A stretch of 64,000 nt of DNA from Mycobacterium seoulense (GTDB taxonomy: Bacteria; Actinomycetota; Actinomycetes; Mycobacteriales; Mycobacteriaceae). The notes beneath the pieces are model-generated. The model had not been told where the DNA came from. It made no database searches and saw only the letters and a program-made list of their open reading frames with translations. Numbering within the stretch: position 1 is the first letter of the stretch; each line of letters begins with the position of its first letter. Positions 25,692 through 34,698 of this stretch are shown piece after piece. A program made the position numbers and the translations under genes. Location: contig NZ_AP022582.1 in assembly GCF_010731595.1 (NCBI RefSeq), positions 248,001-312,000 of the forward strand. Reading direction: 5' to 3'.

Positions 25692-26966
25692 ATGACCGCA
25701 CCCACGACCGCCCCCACCCACAGGGACATCGACCTGAGCGCCCGCGCGTTCTGGGCGAAACCCCCCGAAGAGCGGGACGCCGCCTTCGCCGTCCTGCGCG
25801 CGGAGAACCCGGTGCCGTGGAGCCGCCCGGCGGAGTCGGATCTGTTGCCTCCCGAGCTCAACACCAGGGGGTTCTGGTCGCTGACCAAACAAGAGGACAT
25901 CCGGATGGCCAGCCGCCACCCGGAGATCTTCTCCTCCGCGCAGGGCATCACGATGGAGGACTTCGCCCCCGAGGCGGTGGAGATCGCGCAGTCGTTCATC
26001 GCGATGGACGCCCCGCGGCACACCCAGCTGCGCGGCATCACGACGGAGGCCTTCAAGCCCAAGAACGTGCGCCGGCTCGAGAGCTGGATCCGCGGCCACG
26101 CCCACGACCTGGTCAGCGAGATGGCCCACCTCGGCGAGGGCGACTTCGTCCAGCTGGTGTCGGTGAAACTGCCCGGCCGGATCTTCGGCAGCTTCTTCGG
26201 GCTGCCCGACGGCGAACTGCGGGACAAGGCCGTCACCGCCGCCCAGCGGCTCGTGGGCTGGACCGACCCGAACATCCGCGGCGAGCAGAGCGAACTCGAA
26301 CTGTTCATGGGCGCCGTGATGGACCTGCACGAGGTCGCAACGGTCCTGATCCCCGAGCGGCGGGCCAATCCCGGTGACGACCTGATGACCTGGATGGTGC
26401 AGGCCGAGTTCGACGGCAAGAAGATGACCGACGACGAGCTGAAGGCGTTCTTCGTGTTGATGGGCGTCGCGTCCAACGACACCACGCGGCACGCCTCGGC
26501 CCACGCCATCGCCGCCCTCTCGAAGTTCCCCGACCAGCGCGCACTGCTCGTCGAGGACGTCGAGGGCCGCGTCGGCACCGCCGTCGAGGAGGTTTTGCGC
26601 TGGGGATCGCCGCTGCTGCACATGCGTCGCACCGCCACCCAGGACATCACCGTGCGCGGCTCGGAGATCAAGGCCGGCGACAAGGTCGTGCTGTGGTACT
26701 ACTCGGGCAACCGCGACGAGGACGTCTTCGACGATCCCCATTCGTTCAACATCTTGCGAAACCCGAACCCGCACATCGCCTTCGGTGGCGGCGGCCCGCA
26801 CTTCTGCCTGGGCGCCGCGCTGGCCCGCACCATGCTCAAGGCGTTGCTGACCGAGGTCTACACACGCATTCCGGACATTTCGGCGCCGGAGCCCAACTAC
26901 GCCCTGGCCAACTTCATCAACGGCGTCAACAGCCTGCCGGCCACCTGGACGCCCGAGAAGCGCTGA
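25692..26966 (+). CDS. cytochrome P450
   Basis: 424-aa soluble bacterial P450. I-helix oxygen-activation region GVASNDTTRHA, ExxR in EEVLRWGSP, and heme loop FGGGGPHFCLGAALAR with the Cys ligand. Near the CYP125/CYP142/CYP124 group by overall pattern, which hydroxylate sterol side chains and branched lipids, but I cannot name the family. Ribosome-binding AAAGGG upstream. It is followed at 16 bp by an alcohol dehydrogenase and then an aldehyde dehydrogenase, so it probably makes a primary alcohol that these oxidise to an acid. Confidence 0.93.
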   Translation: MTAPTTAPTHRDIDLSARAFWAKPPEERDAAFAVLRAENPVPWSRPAESDLLPPELNTRGFWSLTKQEDIRMASRHPEIFSSAQGITMEDFAPEAVEIAQSFIAMDAPRHTQLRGITTEAFKPKNVRRLESWIRGHAHDLVSEMAHLGEGDFVQLVSVKLPGRIFGSFFGLPDGELRDKAVTAAQRLVGWTDPNIRGEQSELELFMGAVMDLHEVATVLIPERRANPGDDLMTWMVQAEFDGKKMTDDELKAFFVLMGVASNDTTRHASAHAIAALSKFPDQRALLVEDVEGRVGTAVEEVLRWGSPLLHMRRTATQDITVRGSEIKAGDKVVLWYYSGNRDEDVFDDPHSFNILRNPNPHIAFGGGGPHFCLGAALARTMLKALLTEVYTRIPDISAPEPNYALANFINGVNSLPATWTPEKR

Positions 26967-26982
26967 CCCCAAGGAGTTCTCG

Positions 26983-28089
26983 ATGAAAACCAAAGCAGCG
27001 GTGCTGTGGGGGTTGCACCAGAAGTGGGAAGTCGAAGAGGTCGACCTCGACGGTCCCAAGGAGAACGAGGTCCTGGTCAAAATGGCCGCCGCCGGGCTGT
27101 GCCACTCCGATGACCACCTGATCACCGGCGACATGCCGATGCAGCTACCGGTGGTCGGCGGGCACGAGGGCGCGGGCGTCGTCGTCGACGTCGGCCCGGG
27201 TGTCACCGAGGTCGCCCAAGGCGATTCGGTGGCGCTGAGTTTCATTCCGGCCTGCGGTCGCTGCGAACCGTGTTCGCGCGGCATGAGCAACCTGTGCGTG
27301 CTGGGCGCCGCCATCATCGCCGGGCCGCAACTCGACGGCACCTTCCGGTTCCATGCGAAAGGCCAAGCACTGGGCCAGATGTGCGTGCTGGGAACGTTCT
27401 CCGAATACACGGTGGTGCCACTGGCCTCGGTGATCAAGGTGGATCCGTCCACCGCGCTGGACACCGCCGCGCTGGTCGGGTGCGGTGTCACCACCGGCTA
27501 CGGCAGCATGGTGCGCACCGGCGAAGCGCGTGACGGCGACACCGTGGTGGTCATGGGTGTGGGCGGGATCGGCATGAACGCGGTGCAGGGCGCACGGATC
27601 GCGGGCGCGCGCGTCATCGTCGCGCTCGATCCAGTGGAGTACAAACGGTGCCGTTCGCTCGAGTTCGGCGCCACGCACACCGCGGCGACGGTGGACGAGG
27701 CGCAGGCCCTGCTCACCGACCTGACGCGCGGTCAGATGGCCGACGTCTGCGTGGTCAGCACCGATTCGGCCGAGGGAAGCTATGTGGCGCAGGCGCTGAG
27801 CCTGGTCGGCAAGCGCGGCAGGGTGGTGATGACCGCGATCCCACACCCGACCGACACCAGCGTCGACCTGTCGCTGTTCGATTTGACCCTGTATGAAAAG
27901 CAGGTCCGCGGTTCGCTTTTCGGATCATCCAATCCCCGGCACGACATACCCCGGATGCTCGACCTCTACCGCGCCGGCCGGCTCCAGCTCGACGAACTCG
28001 TCACCCGCGAGTACACCCTCGAGGAGATCAACACGGGCTACGCCGACCTGCACGCCGGGGTCAACCTTCGCGGACTGATCCGGTTCTGA
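26983..28089 (+). CDS. NDMA-dependent (mycofactocin-type) zinc alcohol dehydrogenase
   Basis: 368-aa medium-chain alcohol dehydrogenase. Catalytic-zinc ligands are in AAGLCHSDDHL and GGHEGAGVV; the structural-zinc motif is CGRCEPCSRGMSNLC. The nucleotide fold is GVGGIGMNAVQGA. The pattern matches actinobacterial N,N-dimethyl-4-nitrosoaniline-dependent enzymes that hold NAD tightly and regenerate it with mycofactocin. AAGGAG ribosome-binding site. Probably oxidises the alcohol made by the upstream P450. Confidence 0.92.
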   Translation: MKTKAAVLWGLHQKWEVEEVDLDGPKENEVLVKMAAAGLCHSDDHLITGDMPMQLPVVGGHEGAGVVVDVGPGVTEVAQGDSVALSFIPACGRCEPCSRGMSNLCVLGAAIIAGPQLDGTFRFHAKGQALGQMCVLGTFSEYTVVPLASVIKVDPSTALDTAALVGCGVTTGYGSMVRTGEARDGDTVVVMGVGGIGMNAVQGARIAGARVIVALDPVEYKRCRSLEFGATHTAATVDEAQALLTDLTRGQMADVCVVSTDSAEGSYVAQALSLVGKRGRVVMTAIPHPTDTSVDLSLFDLTLYEKQVRGSLFGSSNPRHDIPRMLDLYRAGRLQLDELVTREYTLEEINTGYADLHAGVNLRGLIRF

Positions 28090-28100
28090 ACGGCCGATTG

Positions 28101-28226
28101 ATGAGTCTCATCACCATCGCCGTCATTATCGCGGCCCCCTTGGGCATCCCGGCCGGGGTCAGCGTCGCGCACCACGCCGCCGACCGATGGAAAAGCCTGG
28201 CGCGACGGCTTCGGCGAATCCGATGA
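28101..28226 (+). CDS. 41-aa membrane microprotein in oxidation operon
   Basis: Short ORF beginning MSLITIAVIIAAPLGI: one hydrophobic helix (about 3-25) then a basic tail (KSLARRLRRIR), the layout of a single-pass membrane microprotein. It lies 11 bp after the alcohol dehydrogenase stop. Its TGA overlaps an ATG for the aldehyde dehydrogenase (ATGA at 28223-28226), the same coupling seen elsewhere in this genome; this positional logic is the main support. Function unknown; it might anchor or couple the two dehydrogenases. Confidence 0.5.
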   Translation: MSLITIAVIIAAPLGIPAGVSVAHHAADRWKSLARRLRRIR

Positions 28227-29767
28227 ACAAGAGCGAGGACGACATGACCGCCATTCCGCATTATTCGATGTACATCGACGGCCGTTGGCGCGACACGTCA
28301 AGCAGGTTGGAGGTACGCGATCCCGCGACCAACGAGATAGTGGCGACGGTTGCCGAAGGCGATGTCGCCATTGCCGACGAGGCCGTCGCCGCGGCGAAGG
28401 CAGCACATGCCTGCGGGATCTGGCGGTCGACGCCGCCCGCCGAACGCGCCCGCTTCCTGGACGCGATCGCCGACAACCTCGCCGCACGGTTCGACGAGTT
28501 GACCGTGCTGCAGGTTCGCGAAAACGGTGCCACCGCACGGTCCGCGGGCGCATTTCTCTTGGGCTACTCGATCGCGCACCTGAAATATTTCGCCTCGCTG
28601 GCTCGGTCATATGCGTTCGAGGAAGCCAGGCCCCTGATGGAAGCGCCCACCCTGGCCGCCGGCGTGCTTCGCCGCGAGCCGGTGGGGGTCTGCGCCGGCA
28701 TCGTGCCGTGGAACTTCCCGTTGCTGCTCGCGGTGTGGAAGCTGGGGCCCGCGTTGGCGGCCGGCAACACAATAGTGCTCAAGCCCGACGATCAGACCCC
28801 ACTGACGCTGCTCGAATTAGCCAGGGCCGCGGACGAAGTCGGGCTGCCGGCGGGGGTGCTGAACGTGGTCACCGGGCCCGGCCCGGTCGTCGGCGCCCGC
28901 CTCGCCGAACACCCCGATGTTCGCAAGGTGGCGTTCACCGGCTCGACCGAGGTCGGTAAGACCGTGATGCGCGCCGCCGCGGACAACGTCAAGAAGGTCA
29001 CGCTCGAGTTGGGCGGCAAGGGCGCCAACATCGTCTGCGACGACGCCGACCTGGACCTGGCCGTCGACGGCACGTTGTTCGGGTTCCTGCTGATGTGCGG
29101 CCAGGCGTGCGAGTCCGGAACGCGGCTGTTGCTGCACTCCTCGATTCACGACGAGTTCCTGCGAAGGCTGGTCGCCCGCGCGTCCACGCTCGTCGTGGGC
29201 AATCCGATGGACCCGGCCACGGACGTCGGTCCGCTGATATCCGCCAAACAGAAGGCACGGGTGGAGAAGTACATCGCGCTCGGGCAAGAGGAGGGCTGCA
29301 AGATCGCGTTCCAGGGCACGGTGCCTGCCGAAGCCGGACTCGCCGACGGCCATTGGGTCGCGCCGACGATCCTGACCGGGGCCACCAACGACATGCGGGT
29401 GGCCCGGGAGGAGATCTTCGGGCCGGTGCTCGTCGTGATCAAGTGCGCCGACGACGCCGAGGCGGTCGCGATCGCCAACGACAGCGAGTACGGACTGTCC
29501 GCGGGTGTGTGGAGCGCAGACAACGAGCGGGCCTTGGCGATCGCCCGCGGGTTGGAGTCCGGCACGGTGTGGATCAACGACTGGCACATGGTCAACGCGA
29601 TGTTCCCCTTCGGCGGGATGAAGCAAAGCGGCCTGGGCCGCGAACTCGGGCCCGGCGCGCTCGACGAGTACACCGAGCAGAAGTTCGTGCATATCGACCT
29701 GACCAACGACCGTGCCAAGCGGGTGTATGCCGTCGTGGTGTCGGCAGCGGCGGCGGGCACGACCTGA
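28223..29767 (+). CDS. aldehyde dehydrogenase
   Basis: 514-aa NAD(P)-dependent aldehyde dehydrogenase (507 aa from the alternative ATG at 28244). Motifs: PWNFPLLLAVWKLGPALAAG (cofactor site), VTLELGGKGANIV (general-base Glu), GQACESGTRL (catalytic Cys), EEIFGPVLVV, and PFGGMKQSGLGRE. The 28223 start overlaps the sORF stop (ATGA). Last gene of the P450-ADH-ALDH run; likely converts the aldehyde to a carboxylic acid ready for CoA activation. Confidence 0.93.
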   Translation: MNKSEDDMTAIPHYSMYIDGRWRDTSSRLEVRDPATNEIVATVAEGDVAIADEAVAAAKAAHACGIWRSTPPAERARFLDAIADNLAARFDELTVLQVRENGATARSAGAFLLGYSIAHLKYFASLARSYAFEEARPLMEAPTLAAGVLRREPVGVCAGIVPWNFPLLLAVWKLGPALAAGNTIVLKPDDQTPLTLLELARAADEVGLPAGVLNVVTGPGPVVGARLAEHPDVRKVAFTGSTEVGKTVMRAAADNVKKVTLELGGKGANIVCDDADLDLAVDGTLFGFLLMCGQACESGTRLLLHSSIHDEFLRRLVARASTLVVGNPMDPATDVGPLISAKQKARVEKYIALGQEEGCKIAFQGTVPAEAGLADGHWVAPTILTGATNDMRVAREEIFGPVLVVIKCADDAEAVAIANDSEYGLSAGVWSADNERALAIARGLESGTVWINDWHMVNAMFPFGGMKQSGLGRELGPGALDEYTEQKFVHIDLTNDRAKRVYAVVVSAAAAGTT

Positions 29768-29783
29768 CCCGGCCGGCGGGCGG

Positions 29784-30614
29784 TCACGGCCCGAAGTCAG
29801 TGCCGCTCGTCAGCCGCTCCCATTTCGCGATCTCGGTGGCGCGCGTGTCCGCGACGTAGCGGTAGAAGGCCAGGGCGTCGGGGCCGAGCAGCAGGAATCC
29901 CGGGGGGTCGCTGGACTCGGCCGCCGCGATGATCGCGGTGGCCGCCTTGGCGGGGTCGCCGGCCTGGTTGCCGTGCATGGTGTCGTTTTCCTTGCGTCGC
30001 TGCCCGGCGGTGGCCGCGTAGTCGTCGATGACGGTGGCCGACTGGACGAGCGAGCGCCCGGCGAAATCGGTGCGGAACGCACCGGGCTCGACGATGGTCA
30101 CCGAGATGCCCAGCGGCGCGAGCTCACCGCGCAGCGCGCCGCTCATGCCTTCGATGGCGGCCTTGGCGGCCGCGTAGTAGCCGGAGCCCACCGGAGTTAC
30201 CGTCGCGCCGATCGAGGAGATGTTGACGATCGCGCCGCTGCGGCGCGCCCGCATGCCGGGCAGGACCGCCTTGATCATCGCGACGGTGCCGAAGAAGTGC
30301 GTCTCGAACAGGGCGCGCACCTCGGCGTCGTCGCCCTCCTCGACCGCGGCGCGGTAACCGTAACCGGCGTTGTTCACCAGAACGTCGACGTGGCCGAACC
30401 GGTCGTGGGCCTGGCCCACGGCCGAGGCGACCTGTGCGGGGTCGGTGACGTCAAGGGCGGCCGCGAGCACACGCTCCGGTGCGCCTGCCGCCAGGTCGGC
30501 GACCTTCGCGACGTCGCGTGCGGTCACGACCGCGTGGTGGCCGGCCTCGATGACGGCTTCGGCAAGCGCGCGGCCGAGTCCGCTCGAGCAGCCGGTGATG
30601 AGCCAGGTGGACAT
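29784..30614 (-). CDS. SDR-family oxidoreductase
   Basis: 276-aa short-chain dehydrogenase: TGCSSGLG (residues 7-14), NNAGYGYRAAVEE, and the YYAAAK active site after ISSIGATV. The C-terminal part (VEPGAFRTDFAGRS, RKENDTMHGNQAGDP) is of the type found in many mycobacterial SDRs that act on bulky alcohols or retinal-like substrates. ATG 30614; a longer reading adds ten unlikely residues. Convergent with the aldehyde dehydrogenase, 16 bp apart. Confidence 0.9.
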   Translation of the reverse strand: MSTWLITGCSSGLGRALAEAVIEAGHHAVVTARDVAKVADLAAGAPERVLAAALDVTDPAQVASAVGQAHDRFGHVDVLVNNAGYGYRAAVEEGDDAEVRALFETHFFGTVAMIKAVLPGMRARRSGAIVNISSIGATVTPVGSGYYAAAKAAIEGMSGALRGELAPLGISVTIVEPGAFRTDFAGRSLVQSATVIDDYAATAGQRRKENDTMHGNQAGDPAKAATAIIAAAESSDPPGFLLLGPDALAFYRYVADTRATEIAKWERLTSGTDFGP

Positions 30615-30930
30615 GCGGGATGGCCCCTTCTCGCCGAGACGCAACCAGTACCGTGAAATGTGTTGTCAGACTACGGCACTGACTTGCGTCGGGTCACTTG
30701 TCGTGTCGCCGTCGATATCGCCGCCACCGCAGGCGTGCGAATCGCGCCAGTTGTGGGGGGTAGGACAACCGGCCCGGTCGCGATCACGCGGGGATCGTCG
30801 ATATCGAGGTCGAACGCCGGCGTTGGCTTTCGGGAGGCAATTCTTCCCGTCGATCGCGGGACGCGGGCCTTCATCATCAACTATGGTCCGACTCAAGGAA
30901 CTCATCAGGCACCGGTGAAGGAAGCAGGCA
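30615..30930. other. 316-bp intergenic region, no gene supported
   Basis: A divergent promoter region between the SDR and the cNMP-binding gene. It contains two identical CGTCGATATCG words (30710-30720 and 30796-30806) 86 bp apart, which might be regulator half-sites or chance. Open frames here lack protein-like composition. The GGAAG-type ribosome-binding site for 30931 lies at its right end. Confidence 0.5.
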
Positions 30931-31395
30931 GTGCGGACGCTAGAAGGCGTTCTGGCCAGACACCCGTTCTTCGGCGGGATGGACCCGCGTTATTTGCAGT
31001 TGGCGGTCGGGTGTGCGGCAAACATGCGCTTCGCCGCGGGTGAGTTGATCTTCCGCGAGGGCCACCCCGCTAATCACTTCTACCTCATCCGCGCCGGCAG
31101 GATCGCGCTCGAAACCCCCGTTCTGGGCCGTGGCAGCCTGACGGTGCAGACACTCGGAGACGGAGACATCCTTGGCTGGTCGTGGCTGGTGCCGCCGTAC
31201 AACTCGCGGTTCGACGCGCGCGCCGTTGAGGCGACGCGCGCCATCGGTTTCGACGGCAAGTGCCTGCGCGACAAGTGCGAACAGGACCACGAACTCGGGT
31301 ACGAGCTGCAGAAGCGCGTGATCGCGGTGCTCGGAGAGCATCTCGATGCGACAAGGTTCCGGCTCCTGGACATCTATGCCGATGTCATCGAATAA
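30931..31395 (+). CDS. cyclic-nucleotide-binding-domain protein
   Basis: 154 aa, a Crp-type cNMP-binding beta-barrel only: HPFFGGMDPRYLQLAV, FAAGELIFREGHPANHFYLIRAGRIAL, and QTLGDGDILGWSWLVPP. The phosphate-binding cassette is divergent (GWSW rather than GE..L..), so cyclic-nucleotide binding is uncertain. There is no DNA-binding domain, so it is a sensor/adaptor rather than a transcription factor. GTG start with AGGAAG upstream. It ends 25 bp before the convergent nitroreductase. Confidence 0.85.
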   Translation: MRTLEGVLARHPFFGGMDPRYLQLAVGCAANMRFAAGELIFREGHPANHFYLIRAGRIALETPVLGRGSLTVQTLGDGDILGWSWLVPPYNSRFDARAVEATRAIGFDGKCLRDKCEQDHELGYELQKRVIAVLGEHLDATRFRLLDIYADVIE

Positions 31396-31420
31396 GGACT
31401 GACGGGCCCGCGACAGGCCC

Positions 31421-32086
31421 TCAGCCCTCGAATGCCGGACCGTCGAAGCGGTCGTGCGTCACGAATTCCGCGACCGGGCGGCGGCGCAGCTTGGTCGGCT
31501 GGCGCACCGGCTTGCCAAGGGGCACAACGGCGGCGACCGCGTGCAGGTCGGGGATTCCCACCAGACGGCGGACCTGGTCCTCGGCGGCGATGGCCATGGT
31601 CGTGATGGTGCCGCCGTACCCCTCGCTGCGGGCGGCGAGCAGAACGTTCCAGATCAGCGGGTACACCGATGCGCCGCCGGCCAGGCCGACACGGTCCAAG
31701 TCCTGGTCGATCGAGGCGACGACAGTCAGGTCGACCGAAACCACCAGGACGACCGGCGCTTCGGCGATCGGCGCGACGAAGGTATCGGGGATCTCGGTCC
31801 GGTCGATGACGTCCTGTGGCACACCGCTGGGATGGACTGAATTCCAGGGGTTTTCACCCGCCTGCAGCTGGGCGAAGTAGCGGCGGGCGGCGGCCCTGCC
31901 CAGCTCGGCGAGCCGGCGGCGGGTGTCCGGGTCGCGCACCACCGTGATGTGCGCGCCCTGCCGGTTGCCGCCGCTCGGCGCGAACCGGGCGTTGTCGAAG
32001 ATGCGTCCCAGCACCTCGTCGGGCAGCGGGTCGTCGGTGAATTCGCGCGCCGCGAAAGTCGTTCGCATGACGTCATAGAGCTCCAT
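31421..32086 (-). CDS. nitroreductase-family flavoprotein
   Basis: 221 aa. FMN-site pattern typical of the family: MRTTFAAREFTDDPLPDEV and NARFAPSGGNRQGAHITVVRD near the N-terminus, GYGGTITTMAIAAEDQVRRLVGIPD near the C-terminus. Expected to reduce nitro groups, quinones or enones with NAD(P)H; the natural substrate is unknown. It lies seven bases downstream of the Hsp70-like gene and is probably co-transcribed with it. Confidence 0.88.
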   Translation of the reverse strand: MELYDVMRTTFAAREFTDDPLPDEVLGRIFDNARFAPSGGNRQGAHITVVRDPDTRRRLAELGRAAARRYFAQLQAGENPWNSVHPSGVPQDVIDRTEIPDTFVAPIAEAPVVLVVSVDLTVVASIDQDLDRVGLAGGASVYPLIWNVLLAARSEGYGGTITTMAIAAEDQVRRLVGIPDLHAVAAVVPLGKPVRQPTKLRRRPVAEFVTHDRFDGPAFEG

Positions 32087-32093
32087 GGCCGCG

Positions 32094-33623
32094 TCATGCG
32101 CTCGCGGAGGCGTGGCGCTCCAGGCGAAAGGTGCGCTTGAATCCGGCCGGCTGCGTCGTCAGGGTCACTTCCACCGCGCCGCTGGGGGCGATGACGTAGC
32201 GCTCCTCGACGTCGGGCCCGTCGCGCCACCGGCCGACCGGCTGCCGCCCGAGGTCATCGCGATCGTGCAGGGCCGGGTCGAACGGGAAGAGGACCGGGTC
32301 GTAGGGCGTCACGTCGCCGTCGGGCCGGCCGTTGACCAGGCGGCTGCACTCCACGAACCGGAAGTGGCCGATGTTGTGCGCGGCCCGATAGGCGCGCTTC
32401 ACCACCAGTGGGGTGTGCCCGTCGGCGGGCAGGCAGACGTCCTTGCACACGATCGGGTCGAAGACGACACCCGCACCGGCTTCCGCCTCGCGGAACACCC
32501 CGAAGTTACGCGAGAAGCGTTCGGAGAGAGCGAAATCGGACTCCTTGTCGAGAAAGACGGCCAGACCGATGGCGGTGGCCGCGAACGGGTGCGGCGAGCG
32601 TTTCACCCGCTTGTCGCCGAAGGTGGTGCGCAGCATCCGTGAAACCAAAGGGAAGCTGCCGGCGCCGCCCACCACGTAGATACCGGCGACCTCCGACCAC
32701 GTCACGTCGCGGCCGCCGCCGGCCGGGTTGTGCAGGACGCGGTCGAGTAATTGCATCGTCTTGTCGACGAGCGGAGCGCACGCCGCATAGACGTCGTCGA
32801 CCGGGCAGGAGAACGGGGGCCGGTCGCTGCCGTCGACCCCGGTGAGGTCCACCAGGAAGCGGCGCGTCTGCGGCCCGACCGCCTCCTTGCGGGCGGCGCA
32901 CTCCTCCCGCAACAGGTCACGGGCGGCGGCATCCACGCCGGACAGGCGCGAGCGCGCCAGTACGAGCTCGACGATCGCCTCATCGAAGTCGTCACCGCCG
33001 AGGCGCTGGATGCCCTCGCTGACGACGACCTCGTTCGCGTGCCCGGTCATCTTGAGCAGCGAGGCGTCGAAGGTGCCCCCGCCCAGGTCGTAGATGAGGA
33101 CGTACTCCCGTTTGGCGGTGATCGTGGACCGGTACCGGTGCGCGTATTCGAGGCTCGCGGCGGACGGCTCGTTGAGCAGCGCCGCGACCTGGAAACCCGC
33201 CGCGACGAACGCGTCGAGGGTCAGCAGGCGCTGGGCGCTCGAGGCGTTGGCCGGCACGCTGATCGCGGCCTCGATGGCTTCCCCCGCGGTGAGGCTGGCG
33301 TTGGAGCGGCGCAGCAGGTCGGTTTTCAGCTGGGCCAGAAAGCCGGTGAGCACGTCGGCCAGGCGATGGCTGCGGCCGGCCAGGCTCACCTCGGTCTGGG
33401 GCCCGGCCTCGTTGAGCAGACGTTTGAACGACCGCAGCACCGACCATCCCGGGTCGTGCCGGACCGCGGCGGCCTCGGCGCCGAACCGCAGCTCCCCGGC
33501 GGCGTTGGCCGCGACCATCGACGGCCACGCGTCGACCCCGTCAAAGGAGATGACCGGATAGTTGCCTCGGTCGACGGCCGCGACGACGGTGTGCGTGGTG
33601 CCAAAGTCGATGCCGACCCTCAT
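32094..33623 (-). CDS. Hsp70/actin-fold ATPase (DnaK-like)
   Basis: 509 aa. N-terminal ATPase motifs: GIDFGTTHTVVAAVD, LNEPSAASLEYAHRY, IYDLGGGTFDASLL, and YVVGGAGSFPLV. The C-terminal 140 residues do not look like the full DnaK substrate-binding domain plus lid, so it is a specialised Hsp70-like ATPase rather than the housekeeping DnaK (usually over 600 aa). No DnaJ or GrpE is adjacent. The ATG start precedes the conserved RVGIDFG. Operon partner: nitroreductase. Confidence 0.9.
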   Translation of the reverse strand: MRVGIDFGTTHTVVAAVDRGNYPVISFDGVDAWPSMVAANAAGELRFGAEAAAVRHDPGWSVLRSFKRLLNEAGPQTEVSLAGRSHRLADVLTGFLAQLKTDLLRRSNASLTAGEAIEAAISVPANASSAQRLLTLDAFVAAGFQVAALLNEPSAASLEYAHRYRSTITAKREYVLIYDLGGGTFDASLLKMTGHANEVVVSEGIQRLGGDDFDEAIVELVLARSRLSGVDAAARDLLREECAARKEAVGPQTRRFLVDLTGVDGSDRPPFSCPVDDVYAACAPLVDKTMQLLDRVLHNPAGGGRDVTWSEVAGIYVVGGAGSFPLVSRMLRTTFGDKRVKRSPHPFAATAIGLAVFLDKESDFALSERFSRNFGVFREAEAGAGVVFDPIVCKDVCLPADGHTPLVVKRAYRAAHNIGHFRFVECSRLVNGRPDGDVTPYDPVLFPFDPALHDRDDLGRQPVGRWRDGPDVEERYVIAPSGAVEVTLTTQPAGFKRTFRLERHASASA

Positions 33624-33808
33624 CGCGCAATCTTAGGACCGCGCTGGGGCCTTGAAACAAGCTTTTTGCCCGGCGCGCCGCGGCCGGACAAGTCCCCGAG
33701 TTGACGGCCACCGGTCGCTTCTTCCGATGACTTTGGCCCCTAGGCCGCCGCGCTCGACGCGGCGACGATGACCGCATCGAAAAGATCGCGATTGTTTCAG
33801 GAGGCCCC

Positions 33809-34204
33809 GTGATCGAGATCCTCAACGGCTTTCCCGACGACGTGGCCGCGTTCGCCATTCATGGGCACGTGACCAAGGCCGATTACGACGCGGTGCTGAT
33901 ACCCGGCTTCGAAGACAAACTGACCCGCCACAAAAAAGTCCGGATATATTGCGAAATCGCTCCTGACTTAACCCTTCTCGACCCGACTGCGGTATGGGCC
34001 GACTCGAAATTCGGCGTCGACCACTATTTCGACTGGGACCGGTGCGCGATCGTCAGCGACGTGCAATGGGTGAAACATGTAGCGAAATTCACCGAACTTC
34101 TGGGCTTTCTCTGGCCTGGGAAGTACCGTACGTTTTCCGAGGCGGAGGCTGAACAAGCGCGCCAATGGGTTTCCGAACCCGGCGGTCGGCGCGGGGCCGC
34201 GTGA
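33809..34204 (+). CDS. SpoIIAA-like (STAS-fold) protein
   Basis: 131 aa, matching the SpoIIAA-like family: AFAIHGHVTKADYDAVLIPGFEDKL, KVRIYCEIAPDLT, and VSDVQWVKHVAKFTELLGFLWPGKYRTFSEAEAEQARQWV. These proteins have a STAS/CRAL-TRIO-like sheet and may bind lipids or act as regulators; the role is unknown. GTG start with AGGAGG seven bases upstream. The last four bases overlap the next gene (GTGA), so it heads a coupled trio. A hairpin CGCCGCG/CGCGGCG lies about 60 bp upstream. Confidence 0.85.
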   Translation: MIEILNGFPDDVAAFAIHGHVTKADYDAVLIPGFEDKLTRHKKVRIYCEIAPDLTLLDPTAVWADSKFGVDHYFDWDRCAIVSDVQWVKHVAKFTELLGFLWPGKYRTFSEAEAEQARQWVSEPGGRRGAA

Positions 34205-34698
34205 AATTGCGCGAGGCCATTCGTTGCTGCGCCGTTCTCCTCGGCGGCGCGGCACTCGCCTGCGCGCCACTGGCGAACGCGGACAACAAGCGGCTCAACG
34301 ACGGAGTCGTCGCCAACGTCTACACCGTCCAGCACAACGCCGGATGTACCAACGACGTGCGGATCAATCCGCAGCTGCAACTGGCGGCGCAATGGCACAC
34401 CGACGATGTGCTCGTCAACCGCGCGCTCGACGGCGACATCGGCTCGGACGGCTCGACTCCGCAGGACCGGGCGGTGGCCGCGGGCTACGGGGGCGGCGTC
34501 GCCGAGACCGTGGCGATCAACCCGGCGCTGGCGATCAGCGGGCTCGAGGTGATCAACCAGTGGTACGGCAACCCCGCCTACCTCGCGATCATGCGCAATT
34601 GTGCCTACACGCAGATGGGGGTGTGGTCCGAGAACAGCCTGGACCGCAGCGTGGTGGTCGCCGTGTACGGCGCACCCGGCGTTCGGGCGCCGAGATGA
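34201..34698 (+). CDS. secreted CAP/SCP-like protein
   Basis: 165 aa from GTG 34201 (overlapping the previous stop). Signal peptide: KLREAIRCCAVLLGGAALACAPLANA-D. The mature part reads as a small CAP domain: VYTVQHNAGCTNDVRINPQLQLAAQWHTDDVL, ending with the Cys-containing NCAYTQMGVWS motif. Many mycobacterial CAP-like proteins are exported and some bind lipids. A Cys pair is likely bridged. The last four bases overlap the DUF732 gene (ATGA). Confidence 0.82.
   Translation: MKLREAIRCCAVLLGGAALACAPLANADNKRLNDGVVANVYTVQHNAGCTNDVRINPQLQLAAQWHTDDVLVNRALDGDIGSDGSTPQDRAVAAGYGGGVAETVAINPALAISGLEVINQWYGNPAYLAIMRNCAYTQMGVWSENSLDRSVVVAVYGAPGVRAPR

Noticed and set aside
30710..30806. Two CGTCGATATCG words as a regulator site pair
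   Set aside because: Only two copies, 86 bp apart, in GC-rich DNA; chance cannot be excluded, so not listed as a site.
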